Shown: piece after piece, positions 11,799 through 25,000 of the stretch | How the letters are laid out: the number at the start of each line of letters is the position of its first letter | Position numbering within the stretch: position 1 is the first letter of the stretch | NCBI GenBank assembly: GCA_905250025.1 | Contig: CAJNOJ010000242.1 | Coordinates: forward strand, 92,356-156,355 | Length of the DNA stretch: 64,000 bases | Direction of reading: 5' to 3' | Source: Adineta ricciae | Taxonomy: Eukaryota > Rotifera > Eurotatoria > Adinetida > Adinetidae | Position numbers and translations under genes: made by a program | The notes under the pieces: generated by a model | What the model was told of the DNA's origin: nothing | The model's database searches: none | The model's input: the letters and a program-made list of their open reading frames with translations, nothing else

Positions 11799-12421
11799 TC
11801 TGCGCGAATTGATCAATCGTCAGATTTCATTATGATCGGTGCTATTGACAAAAACGAGTTAATAAAATATAAGTGTTCCATCTAAATGCAATATTTCATA
11901 ATAGAAAAAAAACTAAAACACGACATCGACACGTCTATTTAGTTGAGTATGCTTTTGGCTATTCGATTATTTATATGCTAATATAATATAATTCCTTTCC
12001 TTCCGGTTACGGGCGCATATGTTCGTTCGCACGTGCACTCTTTGGTTTTTCTAACACAATGCATTTGTTCTTCTTGTCGGTAGATGTCAGTAAGAGTCAA
12101 CTGATAAAATCGACGTTCCATAAAAATAACATTCGAAAATGATTTTTGAACGTCGAAAAAAGTATTTTAATTAAGTTTTTCATTAAATAAACTTCGAAAT
12201 AAAAAATAAATAGAATATAATGCAATGACTTTCGTTGTAAACAATAAACAATAGCTGAACATTAGTCAATGTATTCTTTCCTATAGTAAAGGGAACATTT
12301 TCTAATTCTTTTCTTTTCTTTTTTTTCTTTTCTTCGGTTAACTGTCAAGATCGACAGTTAGTCCTTTGGGAAGATGATGACCTTGTAATATTTCTTCTCT
12401 AGATCACAATCTTTCTACAAT
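11799..12421. other. Intergenic between PARP and tetraspanin genes
   Basis: AATAAA at about 11871 is a candidate poly(A) signal for the PARP gene. A pyrimidine-rich acceptor ending at 12402 precedes the tetraspanin ATG by 19 bp. No other gene is seen. Confidence 0.4.
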
Positions 12422-13786
12422 ATGGTTGCTGCATATGGACAACGGCAACGAGTACGAAATTTGTTTATTTACTCGAACAAACAAGTTGTCAAATTGTTCT
12501 TGTTGTTTTTTTTTTACTAGCGTCAACTTCGTTTCCTCGTGGGTATCAATGGTTTTTTATTAGCATTAGCTATCTTTATTATTATATCGATGTCGATCTA
12601 TTGGGGTTTTTTCGAAGAATGGACTGTTTGGACAGATTATACAATGGCTTGGGTACGTATGAGTAGAAGATATGCTAAAATACAGTCAAGTAATCGTTTT
12701 TGTCTAGGTTGAATTCAATTTTTTTATTTATTATTGGGATCGATTAACAATCACTCGTACTTATCTTGCATTTATTTACATTTACGGCTTTGTTCTGCTG
12801 ACAAGTAAGAAATTTCGTAAGAAAAAAGAAATCATTCGCAATGAATGTTGTTTTTCTCAAGTTATTGGACTACAAATCCATGCGTTTCGCCGTCGGAATG
12901 CATTTTTAATGGAATACGTTCCATATTCAATGTTTGGTTTGGCTTTAATAACTATCATTGGTGGTTTATGTTGGTTTGCTGTAACAATGATAAACATGAA
13001 TGCCGGATTTCTGACAAAGGAAACATTTCTTTTGGAAAGACTTCGTTTTAAAGGCAATGCATTTAAAGAATTGAAATATCGAGAAGAATCTTTCCGCTTG
13101 GTTACGTCGGGTCTTGTACCACCACGTGTTTTTATTTTAACAGCTTTCGTTAACCAGTAAGACTAAGTATTACAATGAAATCATATTTTATTTCGAAATT
13201 TTTTTAGACGTCAACGAGATTTTCACTGTTGTGGTTGGAATTCATATTTAGATTATGCAGCTTCAAGAGCAACTGATTTGCCTGATACGTGTTGTCATAA
13301 GGTAACGGTTTATAGTCATAAAATGTCTTTAAAGACGTTGACTCTTTGCAGTACAAAATTGGTTTCGGTTGTGGAAAAAACATGTTAATCAATCCTAATC
13401 CAGATATCGTTAACACACGTGGCTGCGGTCCATTAATGATCTATTGGTACCGGCGAGGATTTTGGGAGAATATTTTCATGGGTTTATTTGGTATATTTAT
13501 CGGTGTGTATATATTATATGTATTTCAACAAAATCGCAACGAATTCATCAATTTACGTGACGAATGTGACGATCGGAAACGCATTTTGTATTCTCATTCC
13601 ATGGCTTCACTTCGTTCAATGAATAGTAATCCAATAAAGCAACAATTGAAATCAAGTTTACCACGTTATCCATACAATGGTATGCGTGGTTCACCTTCGT
13701 ATGGTGCCTCAACTGGCTACGATTCAGATAACAATAGCACAAGTGTTCTTTATCAACCACGTGCTGGATATAATCCAAAAATTTAA
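12422..13786 (+). CDS. Tetraspanin family membrane protein
   Basis: Exons: 12422-12451, 12521-12652, 12708-12804, 12862-13156, 13208-13301, 13352-13786 (360 residues). TM1 follows a short basic N terminus. TM2 (YLAFIYIYGFVLLTIIGLQI) is created by splicing the 57-bp intron 12805-12861. TM3 lies in LALITIIGGLCWFAVTMI. The large extracellular loop has the diagnostic CCG (FHCCGW, residues 192-194), then LPDTCC and a later GC. TM4 is IFMGLFGIFIGVYILYVF. A Ser/Tyr-rich cytoplasmic tail of about 90 residues ends the protein. Tetraspanins organise membrane microdomains. The large loop is long for the family, somewhat like peripherin/ROM1, but no ortholog is claimed. The next gene starts 151 bp downstream. 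Confidence 0.85.
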
Positions 13787-13937
13787 AAGCATACAATTTG
13801 TTTTGTTTTCATGCATCTGTAGATACATTTTACTGTAGTCAATTCCATGTTTACTGTCAGATATTTACCTCATAATAATCAACATTCCATTTATTCGTAT
13901 TGAATTTCTTTGTTTTGGTTTTTGATTTGTAGATGAA

Positions 13938-15830
13938 ATGTTAACTCAACATGAATATGATAATGTATCATCTCAAAAAAGTTGTTACAGTAGCGACACA
14001 AATGCAACCGTGTCTGTTGTACAAAGATATTTAACGACGACAACAACAACAACAAATGTCATTCCATCGACACCAGCACGTCCACCGAATATCAAAGTTC
14101 AACAATGTACCAAAGAATTTCTCGGGAAACATTTTCAAGATGTGAGACGAATCTTTGTTGTTCATTTCTTCATACTTTTTTCTCGTCCAAAATAGGCATA
14201 CCCTATGTTTAAAAATCCTCGTGGCCAATGTTTAATTATCAATGTATATAATATTAGTGGAGCTGTACGTCGTTGGTCGGATTTAGATGTGAAACTATTG
14301 AGTGATCTTTTTCGTCAGTTGTATTTCAATGTTATTGTCTATTCGGATTTTAATGGAGATGATCTAGGCGCGGAGGTAATGTAGATAAAAATTGCATTGA
14401 AGTTGATGACTGGTTCTTGGCGAATTGTAGAATTTCATGCGAATTCTCAAACAATTTTCTCAATCAAAAGAACATGCCAATGCTCAATGTTGTGTTATTT
14501 GTTTGATGAGTCACGGGGAAGAAGGTTCATTAAGTGTACAAGATGGGAAAAAGGTTAGTATTTTGTGCTTTGTTTTTTATACGGATGATCTCCCAAAGGC
14601 AATGCATTACTTTTTTTCTTGTAGATCTATCATGATCATGTTTTTGATCTATTCAGTAATGTTAATTGTCCTCATTTAGCTGGCAAACCCAAACTTTTCT
14701 TTATTCAATGTTGTCGAGACGGTAACTTAATCGCTTTCTTACTAACTTGAATAATTTGATTATCTTGTGTAGATCCCGGGGTTGGTCCAGTTGATGATGT
14801 TGGTTGTCATGTTCAAGTACCACCCAACACATCATTTGATGATTTAGTCTTCGATGACGATGACGAATGTGATAGTATGCAACGACATCATTTACCGACA
14901 ATGACTGATATGCTCATCGCATTTCCTTCTCAAAAAGGTAGTTCACACATTTCGTTCGAATGAAAACATTCATTGGAAAGTTCTCATAGGCTTTACGGCG
15001 TTTCGTAAGCCACATGTTGGAAGTTGGTATATGAATGCCCTTGTCGACGTCTTGGCACGACATGCGAAAGATACAGATCTATGTGCTATGTTAAATATGG
15101 TCAATGGTTGTGTATCACGTGAAGTGACGAACAAAGGAAAGAAGCAAACAGCTGAATATAAATCATCGTTTACAAAGAAAGCTTTCTACTTTTTTCCGGG
15201 TAAGTTTATCAATGTTCAACAGGATTTGTTTGAGAATATCTTTTGTTTCAGGTTTAATTGGAAATCCAATCGCACCTATTGATTATTGTAAGTGTAATCC
15301 AAGTTAAGAGAGCGATTATGTTGACCTAAGTTTGTTGTTTGTAGCAATTCATAGTCGAAATGATGTGAAACGAAATGAAAATGCAATGAATCAACTTGAT
15401 CATCAACGTGATAGTTCATCGTTTAATTATGAAATTATTAAAAGGTTTTTTATTGAAAATCTTCTTGATAAATGGAAGATTCTTGCACGAGAATTAGATG
15501 TAAATGAAAATGACATTGATTCGATTTCACGTGAAAATATTTCGCCGAAAGAAAAATTTTCACACGTAAGTTTGAATCTCCGATTGTATTAATCTCGTTC
15601 AATCTTTACCTATTCGATAGATTTTGGATATTATTGCAAATAATCGTGAGAATAACTTCAGTCAAATACTCTCTGATATGTTTAAAAGTCTCAAACAATG
15701 TCGACGAATGTCCCATTATTGTAAATTCTTCCGTTCGCTTCGTGTTTTATCATGATTGAACTTTGTTGTTTTATTCCTTTCAGATCAACTTCGAGAAATA
15801 CTCGCACCATTTTATCCTGATTTACAATAA
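13938..15830 (+). CDS. Caspase with C-terminal death-like domain
   Basis: Exons: 13938-14141, 14196-14375, 14431-14553, 14625-14721, 14773-14937, 14990-15199, 15252-15287, 15345-15565, 15621-15720, 15784-15830 (460 residues). The caspase fold is clear: [15 protein letters not shown], then the catalytic His156 in LMSHGEEG and Cys199 in FIQCCRDDPG. An acidic Asp-rich linker follows, suitable for self-cleavage. The small subunit contains [15 protein letters not shown] and ends KKAFYFFPG. The active-site pentapeptide is QCCRD, not the usual QACxG. Residues about 366-450 ([14 protein letters not shown]...DIDSI) look like a death domain placed after the protease, whereas animal initiator caspases carry such domains at the N terminus. 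The N-terminal 55 residues are Thr-rich and show no CARD or DED. The role is a Cys protease in cell death or signalling; the adaptor is unknown. Confidence 0.88.
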
Positions 15831-16184
15831 GTGTATTCATCCGTCCATAATGCGTGTTTTCTTTCTTGTTTTAGTATTTTATTGTTCATTTGTACATGAA
15901 TGTGAATGTATATGTGTGTTTTTCTAAATCATTTCTTTTCTTCTTCTCTTTCTATTGTCGTCTAATTATATAACTTTTGTGTGCTCGAGATAGTTCATAA
16001 AACACGGAAGGAAAGAAAAAGAGAGAGAGAACAAAAAAACTGACGCGTTCAATAAATCATATTTCCTCGCGCTCGCTCATCGCCGAATGGAATGAGAAGG
16101 CTTGTATACACAATAGATCGACTCTTCTTTTGTCATTATAGATTCATTCCTTCTTTTTTCAAATTCGGAAAAAAACAAGAAATC
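15831..16184. other. Intergenic between caspase and CRNKL1 genes
   Basis: The caspase 3' UTR has AATAAA at 16051-16056. An acceptor-like TCATTATAG ends at 16141, 44 bp before the next ATG. A short (GA) run lies at about 16020. Confidence 0.4.
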
Positions 16185-18901
16185 ATGGAAGACGAACGGC
16201 CGGCAAAAGGACCGAAAATTGTACAGGTATGGAATACGACTTGTCGTTTAACTGAGCATTATGTTCAATGTTTGTTTAGGTCAAAAACAAAATGCCTGCA
16301 CCGTGAGTTAAAGAAGACTTTAGCTTAGTTATGATCGTTGATTTTGCGTTTTTTCGACCGTAGAATTCAAATAACAGCTGAACAATTGCTACGTGAAGCC
16401 AAAGAAAAACAATTGGAATATGTTGCTCCACCACCGATACAAAAGATCAGCGATCCAGAAGAATTAGCAGAGTATCGAATGAAAAAACGCAAAGAATTCG
16501 AAGATGCCATACGAAAAAATCGACAGAAAATGGTCAACTGGGTTAAATATGCTCACTGGGAAGAATCGCAACAAGAACTTCAACGTAAGATTCATGCTTT
16601 TTACACCAACTATCGATTGCATCTTTATTTTTCCAGGTGCACGCAGTATTTGGGAACGTGCGTTGGATGTCGATTACCGTAACATCGCTCTTTGGCTCAA
16701 ATATGCTGAAATGGAAATGCGTAAGTATCGATCACAAATTTCCTCACTTTTCGAACTCGCGCAAATCTGTTCAGGTTATAAACAAATCAATCATGCTCGA
16801 AATATTTGGGATCGTGCCATTGCAATCTTGCCACGAGCCAATCAACTATGGTACAAATATGCTTACATGGAAGAAATGCTTTCGAACATCGCCGGTTGTC
16901 GACAAATTTTCGAACGATGGATGGAATGGCAACCGGATGAACAAGCATGGAATACGTATATCAAATTCGAATTACGATACAATGAATTAGAACGTGCGCG
17001 AATGATCTATGAACGTTTTGTCGTCACGCATCCGGAACCGAAAAACTGGATACGGTATGCGAAATTCGAAGAACAGAATAGCTATATCAAATCAGCTCGA
17101 CGTATTTACGAGCGTGCTATTGAGTTTTTTGGTGAAGAACATTTAAACGAACGATTGCTGTTAGATTTCGCTAAATTCGAAGAACATCAAAAAGAACATG
17201 AACGTTGTCGGATGATATACAAATATGCTTTGGAACATTTGCCTAAAAGTTCATGTGAAGACATTTTTAAAGCATATACAATTCATGAGAAGAAATATGG
17301 CGATCGAACGGGCATCGAAGATGTTATTACAAGCAAGAGAAAATTTCGATATGAAGAGGTAAAAACGCGAAATTTCTCTGTATGAGTTTCATAACTGTTT
17401 GTTCCAGGAATTGAAAGAAAATCCACTGGATTACGATACGTGGTTTGATTATCTACGTCTGTTGGAAACTGAAGGAGACTTTCCAGTCATTCGAGAAGCA
17501 TACGAAAAAGCAATTGCCCAAATACCGCCCATTCAAGTATGTCATGAAAATCAGTAAATAGAAATGTACACTTTTGTTTGATTCATTAGGAAAAACGTTA
17601 TTGGCGTCGTTACGTTTATTTATGGATTAATTATGCACTGTTCGAAGAACTCGAAGCTGAAGATGCGGAACGCACACGCGAAGTTTATAAAGCCTGTTTA
17701 AATTTGATTCCACACAAGAAATTCACATTTGGTAAAATTTGGTTGTACTATGCTCAATTTGAAGTTCGTCAGAAAGAATTAGCATCTGTTCGAAAGATTC
17801 TTGTAAGTAGTTTTGCAAGCTATTCTTTTATGTGTCAATATATTCTTTCGATAGGGTACTGCTATTGGCATGTGTCCGAAAGATAAACTGTTCCGTGGTT
17901 ATATCGATTTGGAAATTCAATTGAGAGAGTTCGACAATTGCCGAAGATTGTATGAGAAATTTCTCGAATTTGGCCCGGATAATTGTACAACATGGATAAA
18001 GGTAAAGCACGGAGCTTCTTTTGTGAAATATGTAAATATCGTTGGATTTTTTGTTTGTCAATAGTTCGCTGAGTTAGAAAGTATTCTCGGTGATATTGAT
18101 CGTGCACGTTCGATTTATGAACTTGCTATCGAACAACCAAGACTTGACATGCCAGAATTATTATGGAAGGCATTCATTGATTTCGAAATTGAGCAACAAG
18201 AATATGATCGAGCAAGACGATTGTACAGTAAATTGTTGAAGAAGACTCAACATGTTAAAGTAAGATAGACCGTGAATTTTCATTTGGATTTTATTTTGAA
18301 TGAATAAAAAAGGTTTGGCTGAGTATGACACAGTTCGAAGCGTCAATTGACGAATCCGATTCAATCGATCGCGCACGTGATGTTTTCGAACAAGCGTACA
18401 AAACTCTTCGAACAGCCAGTGATAAAGAAGAACGTCTGATGCTCGTGGAACAATGGCTTAATTTTGAGGTGAAAAATAGTAATCTATTGAGAATGAAATT
18501 TCATTTGTATTCTTTACAGAGAGAAAAGGGTACCAAGGAAAGTGCTGCTCGTGTCGAGAAATTGTTTCCAACTCGCCGAAAACAACGACGAAAGATTCTC
18601 AGCGAAGATGGAGTAAGTCTGCTCAATATTGTCAGGTACAGATGTCTCACGCAGTATTCTAATTTAGATTCCTACAGATCAATGGGAAGAATTTACACAA
18701 TTGGTCTTTCCTGACGATGAAGCTGTTCAACCTCATAAGAAATTGTTGGACATGGCTAAACGATGGAAAAAAGGACACGATGATACTACCACAACAACAG
18801 AAGCGTCGGCATCAGCACCAGAGCCAGCAACTGAGAAAGAAGATAGTATTCCATTACCAGAAGCACATGTTGATGATGAAGAGATGAATGATGAATCTTA
18901 A
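16185..18901 (+). CDS. CRNKL1: Crooked neck/Clf1 pre-mRNA splicing factor (HAT repeats)
   Basis: Exons: 16185-16226, 16280-16302, 16364-16584, 16637-16720, 16775-17358, 17408-17536, 17590-17802, 17855-18001, 18065-18259, 18313-18468, 18520-18612, 18668-18901 (706 residues, close to yeast Clf1 at about 687). The N terminus contains [19 protein letters not shown], typical of Crooked neck. It is followed by some fifteen half-a-TPR repeats with W...Y.KFE and A R.IYERA patterns through residue about 620. It is a scaffold of the Prp19/NineTeen complex needed for spliceosome activation in the nucleus. The tail is acidic and Thr/Ala-rich. The frame is intact across all junctions. UNC80 starts 139 bp downstream. 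Confidence 0.97.
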
Positions 18902-19040
18902 ATTGTTTTCTTTTGTCTTCTTGTGATTGTCATTGAAAGATTTTCACTCTATTTTTCTTTATCATTGTGGATGAAAGAAGCCCTGTGACAACAAACAAAT
19001 TTCTTACTCTGTTGTAGATTTATTTTCTTGATAAACAACA

Positions 19041-22000
19041 ATGCCGAAACAACGTACACAGACGACAACATTAAATTCATCCACCGTTAATCCAACAGGT
19101 CGTCATCGTGATACATTATCGAAAGCAAATGCAGCAGCCGAGAATGAAGACGTCATTCCCATTCCGATACAGATTTTTCTGTGGCGGCAGAGCAAGTTCG
19201 TAGATAACGAATAAAAGACGTTCTTTCTCTACTGTTCACTTTTAGTCCATTCATTAAACAAAAATTCGGGAATCTCACGGATGCTTCGGCCATTGTAAGT
19301 TTCTTAGCCAGATTAGTTCTTGTTGAATGTAAATCATTTGGATTATCCTTTCTAGAGTTTTGATCGTGTTCTCGTTCAAAACATTCTACATGGTCTATCA
19401 CCTAGTCTCAGTGATGCCATTGCCAGTATTCCACGATGGTTGCTAATCAAAGTGGTTAGTTGATTTTGCTTTCGATTACAAAAATGACAATCAAACAAAC
19501 AAAATACATATTTCTTTTCTTTTCTTAGGCATTTCCGCATGTCATGCACGCATGTTCGGCAGCTATCGAACATAATCTCCATTCGATTCAACAGCAACCA
19601 CCAGTCTCTGGTACTCATCCATCCTTATTAGTGTCATCATCTTTATCTCTTTCGCCTTCGGCCTCGTCCCAACTTCAAGTTCCTGCTAGTCATCAATTAC
19701 CTGCAAGTACTCCTACTTTACCTATACCTCCTGGTACGGCACCATCAGCCGGTCTTGCTGGTGAACAACATCCAGGAGTTGTTCGTCTCTCATCAGCAAC
19801 ACATAGCATGGGCAGCTATTCGTCGTTAGCAAACAAATTAACTGCATCGGAAATTCGCCTTTTCCATACATTGCATTATTTGATATTAGATGCATCTAGT
19901 CAAAATACGAATACATCTAATCCGAATGATCAATTGTTACCATTGAATACAATACAATTATTCATATATTTGTTTATTCCATATATTCACACGTATTTAC
20001 AGAGTAATGAAAAAGAATTCCTGAATAATCCGGATCTTAGCCAGGGCATGCGACATATTTGGCAACCTTTGCTTGAATATCGTCAACCGCATATTCGCAT
20101 GTTTAATGCATTTGTAAAACCAATTATTCCAGCATATGCATCGCCCAATGAAAATGGTGATTATCTTTCGACGGTACACGATCTTCAACAGCAACAACAG
20201 CAACAGCAACAGCAATTACCACATCAACAACAGCAAACATTCTACATTAATAATAATAAACGCAATCGATTATCAGTATTGGTGGAATCACCAACGCCGG
20301 TTCCAACAACAACACGTGCAATTCTCGAAGAAGTTGAAGAAGATCAACAATCGCAAGGCTCACCACAACCACCGGCAATCGCCCACTCACTCAGTCAACA
20401 TGATTATCCAGCACAGTTACCAAGATCAGTTTCCGAAAAACAACCACTATCTGACCTAACAAATCAACCCTCAATAATGGCACCGATTGTTAGTAGCGAA
20501 GGAAGTAGTACCAGTTTGTTTCAGCCAACAACAGTAAAAAGAGAACATAAATCCACTTCGTCCGTTCTGGCCGATTCCGATACAACAACAAATAATTCAA
20601 TGACCGATCTCAGTGCATACGGAACATCAAGTGCAGCAAAGCCACGGGCACCACTAGTGCATATGAGTTCAATCTGCTCAATTTCGGATTCAAGTCGTTT
20701 GACAACGTCACCACAAAGTCCAGGTAAAATTTCAAACGTTATGATTGTTCTACTACATGGCTCTTTTCCCTAATTTCTAGTCGATAAATTCAATGCACTA
20801 CCCGGTGCTCCCGGTTCGTCGTCATCTTCGGCATCGACTCCATCTGTTCTTCTACCATTACATTGTTCACAATGTCAACAGCCAGTCTTCGCTCCTCACC
20901 ATCCACCTGGTATTCCATATATTTGCTCAAGTTGTACAGCTATGAAGACAGGATCTATATCAAAAACATCTCTTCCAGCATCTGATCTTCCATTGATTTC
21001 GTTAAGATCGCCTCTAACGCAAAGAGAATCGATACCTACATCACGACGTCATAGTTCCATCATGGGCAAAGTTCGTACAACACAACGGTCATCAGAATTG
21101 CTTCTACTTGCTACGTACTTCGATATTGGAATCTTACGAACACTATTTAGTCCATCGTGGTTAACAGATGGATATCTATGGTGTTTAGAATATCTACATA
21201 AACGTATCATTGATATATCTGATGAAATACTCTCCGATGCTTTAATGAATGGAACATTACCAATCAATATTCTTCGATTTAAAAGTCTTTCTATTCCTCA
21301 ATTAAATCTCGGTACCGAACAAGACTATCAAGAATATCTAAAAAATATTTATTTTAACGAACAAGTCACCAACGATATTATTGAACAACAGTGTATGATG
21401 GCTGGCACAGGCGACATGTCGGCAACGACGTCCGTTCGACAACCAGCAAATTTATTAAATGTACCATTTAAATATTTTGCTGGTAAAAGTCCATACACAG
21501 GAAAACATAGTCAAAAATATGATAATTTTTACAAGAAAATCAGGTAAGATGACGATGAACTTTGATTATTTATTTCTCTAAATTCACATTTTTATTCAAT
21601 TATAACCTGTAAAGAGAAAAGCAATTGTTGGCTAAAGGGTAATTTTGATATTTGAATAGAACACACGCACACAAAGTGATTCTCATTGTTTTGCAAGAAC
21701 GTTACTAAAGGATTGCAAATCTATGAGAAAAACCGTATAACCCTTTTTTTTCGTTTTGACACGTTCTGAGCACCCGAGTTGATCTCTGTTTTTCTCAAAT
21801 GTTCTTTTTCATTTAGTAAAATCCGTTATATCGATGAAGAGGGTATCGAACATCTGGATTTGGCTACCAGTGATCGTCGTGATCACCCGATAACATCATC
21901 AAAAAGTAGTCGACTTCTTCTTGCCGATCCAGCATTATTACTACTTAAAACTACAACAATCGCTGCATCGGACCGGTCTCAAGTCGCTTCGGCAGCGAAC

Positions 22001-25000
22001 ACCGCAGCCGCCGTTGCTGCCGGTGGAACAACTGCGCGACAATCTGTCGATAGTATTTTAAATGCCGCCAATGTTACTACACCTAAAGTGACAACAACAA
22101 CCCCAGTAACTAATTTGAATACGATGAAAACATACAGTGTGAGCGACTCGGAAATTAATTACAAGTTCCTTGAAGAAATCGAAGAAGCACAAGGTTCAAG
22201 TGCGTACATTAACCGAAGTGGTACTATTAATTTCGGTGTCGTTCTTGCTGGTATTCATGCGGTTATATGCAAAGAACATCATTTGAAAGTTTGTGAATTA
22301 GTTATGAATATTCTCGATGTTTTATTGGGTTTGGCCGTTATATCATCATCAGAAGATGATGCTCATAAAAAACAATTATTAACTGTTGGAAATAGTGGAA
22401 CTAGTACAGGCGATGAACAAGTTGAAGAGTGGCTGAAACAAATCGATGCGAAAGAAGAAGAAAAATTTCAACTAGCTGTTGACATTACACTGAGGTATGA
22501 AAAAAGATAGAGAGAGAGAAACGCAGATAACCATATTGTTTTGTTATTCTATAGAATCATCAAGCGACTGGGATGTCCGAATTGTCAACCACGTGGTCGC
22601 AGTTTTACTGCTGATCAATTACGTGGTAAAGTTCGATTATCATTGAACAAACTTCGTTTACTGAATCAACAACGATTCGAAAAGTATATAAAGACAAAGC
22701 AGTTCGATTGAGCAAAACTGATTTTCTGTTTTCAATAGATATTTTCTTAATCTGACGCTAAATGGCGATCTCGTTCACATTCTTGACATATTTCATGCAT
22801 TGTGTGGTTACTGTTCCGAATCAAGTATTGGTCTCGCTCATTATTCGCCTTATAGTAAAAAGAGATTCTTTGAAGATGATATTTCGAAGAATTTATTCTT
22901 GATTCTTTAGTTCCAACAAAATCTGATGGCAATTCCCGACAAACTTATTCGAATAATTTCGGAAACACACATTTGGGTGTTGGACCGAAAGGAATCGATG
23001 GATTTATTCTAAATATTATATTCAAACCATTCGTTACACGTCTGATTATGATGAAAGAATATCTGATGAGTTCAGAAAACGTGGCTCTATATGGCGAATG
23101 TCGAGCATTTCTCACATGCATCAAAGAAAATCACGGTGGAATATTTCGTTTGGTTGTTTTTTCATCATTGCTTGATCCTGAGAAGAAACTGAAAACATTA
23201 CAGCAGCAGCAACAAGAAGGAATGGCCAAAGTAAAAAGCAAAGGACCGCACACTTTTACACGTCAAGATGCCACACACAGTAGTGGAAAAGGAGTAATTT
23301 GATTTGAACAGGATTATTCGACGTTGTTTTCTCGTTGATTCTATTAGGCTTCTCTAAAGCGTGATCTTTCTGACGATACTGATTTTGAACGACAAGGTAG
23401 TACTGGACAACAATTGCAAACAATCGGAATAGAAGAAACATCTATACCAAATATTGCATCATCATCATTTAGTATTAAATTAAAAAGTAACGTCGAAAAT
23501 AATCATTGAAAAATGTTATACTTATTTCTTTGTTTGTAAAGGCGCTCGTGCACGAGCTGGATCAATACTGGGTGGTGGTGATGATCATAGTCTGTACACA
23601 CATCAAGAAGAAAGTTTATATGTCGATTTAACACTTGTTCGTTTGGGTCTATTGCGATTGAATTTCATGATGGAATCGTGTCCACCTGGCTCATTACCTG
23701 ATCCACAATTTTTAAACAGCATTTTGCTTCTTGTTCGTATCCACTTACTTTCTTTTTCCATTATAAAAAATCAAATCCTTCTCTATAGGATTCGCCTGTT
23801 ATATCGAAAGCTGCATATCTTGTTGAATGTGCACATTTCGTTCGTCGATGCTCCCTAGGACAATGGCCTGAATGGATGCGTATCAATATGACAACATTTC
23901 GCCCACATGAATCATACGCTGCTCGAGCAACAGGAAATATGAATGCACGATTAACCAAACTATATCAAGCTGCGGCCGCACGAATGTTCTATATTTGGGG
24001 TGAAGTAAGTGATTGCGAATATTCTTTTAGAACTAAATTTCATAAATAACACGTTAATTCTAATAAAAGGCTCTTTCATCACAACTTGAAAATATATTAG
24101 ACAATGAACAACAACAAATAGCAGCAGATAATGCGAACGAAACAGGAGGAGGAACAGGAGGAGCTACCTTTTGGAATAGTGATGAATCATACGAAGATTA
24201 TTATAACGAAGGTAGACACGCATGAGATTCACTGTTGTATGTCGTCAGCTTTATGTCTCTATACATATGTATATGTGTGTGTATGTGTGCAACTATACAT
24301 TCTATATATTCATGTTTGAATACAACTTCTTGGTAAAATGCAAAGGAATTCATTATGATTTGTTTAATTTTAGCGATTGTTAATCGTTCAGGTCATGATT
24401 GCCCATATTCATTACGTGTTATTGCTTGTTTACTCCTCTATGAAATTACTTCATTTCTACGTGAAACATATGAAACCTTGCCAAAGCTTTCGTCGATGCC
24501 GTCTGGAAGCGGAAATCATCGTCAACAACAGCAACAACAGCGTACTAATAATCAACAACCGACTAGTGCCCCACCGACACTTGTAGAAACTTCGTCAACG
24601 TTGACGGATAAACGATCAAGTGATCGAATACGCATGGGAAGTGTTGTCTCTCAAACTTCGAATCGAAGTTCTGCATCGATCTCGAGTGATCATCCTGGAC
24701 GTAAGAATATCTTTTCCTCTACTAGCAAGTTCTTTTATTTATCATTGTCGATTAGTGTCACCACAAGCTTCATCAGCGACGATTCCACCTGTTATGAGTA
24801 CAATTCCAGCCACAGTCATTAATATGAATCCAACGCTCACAAATGAACGACATATTAGTTTTGCTGTAAATAAAGAGAATGATTCGAATGAAAGTAATCA
24901 TACAGCAATACTCATGACTGATGAGGATGGCGTCGTCGTTGTTGATGGAAATTCCTCATCGGGAAATGCGGAGCGAAGAAGTAAGATATCTCACAATGCA

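Noticed and set aside
12422-15830. Tetraspanin and caspase as one fused gene
   Set aside because: A stop at 13786, a 151-bp spacer and an acceptor before the caspase ATG argue for two genes.
19196-19245. GC-AG intron at UNC80 exon 1
   Set aside because: A GCAAGT is present, but using it breaks the frame. The GT four bases on gives RQSNPFIK in the correct frame and length.
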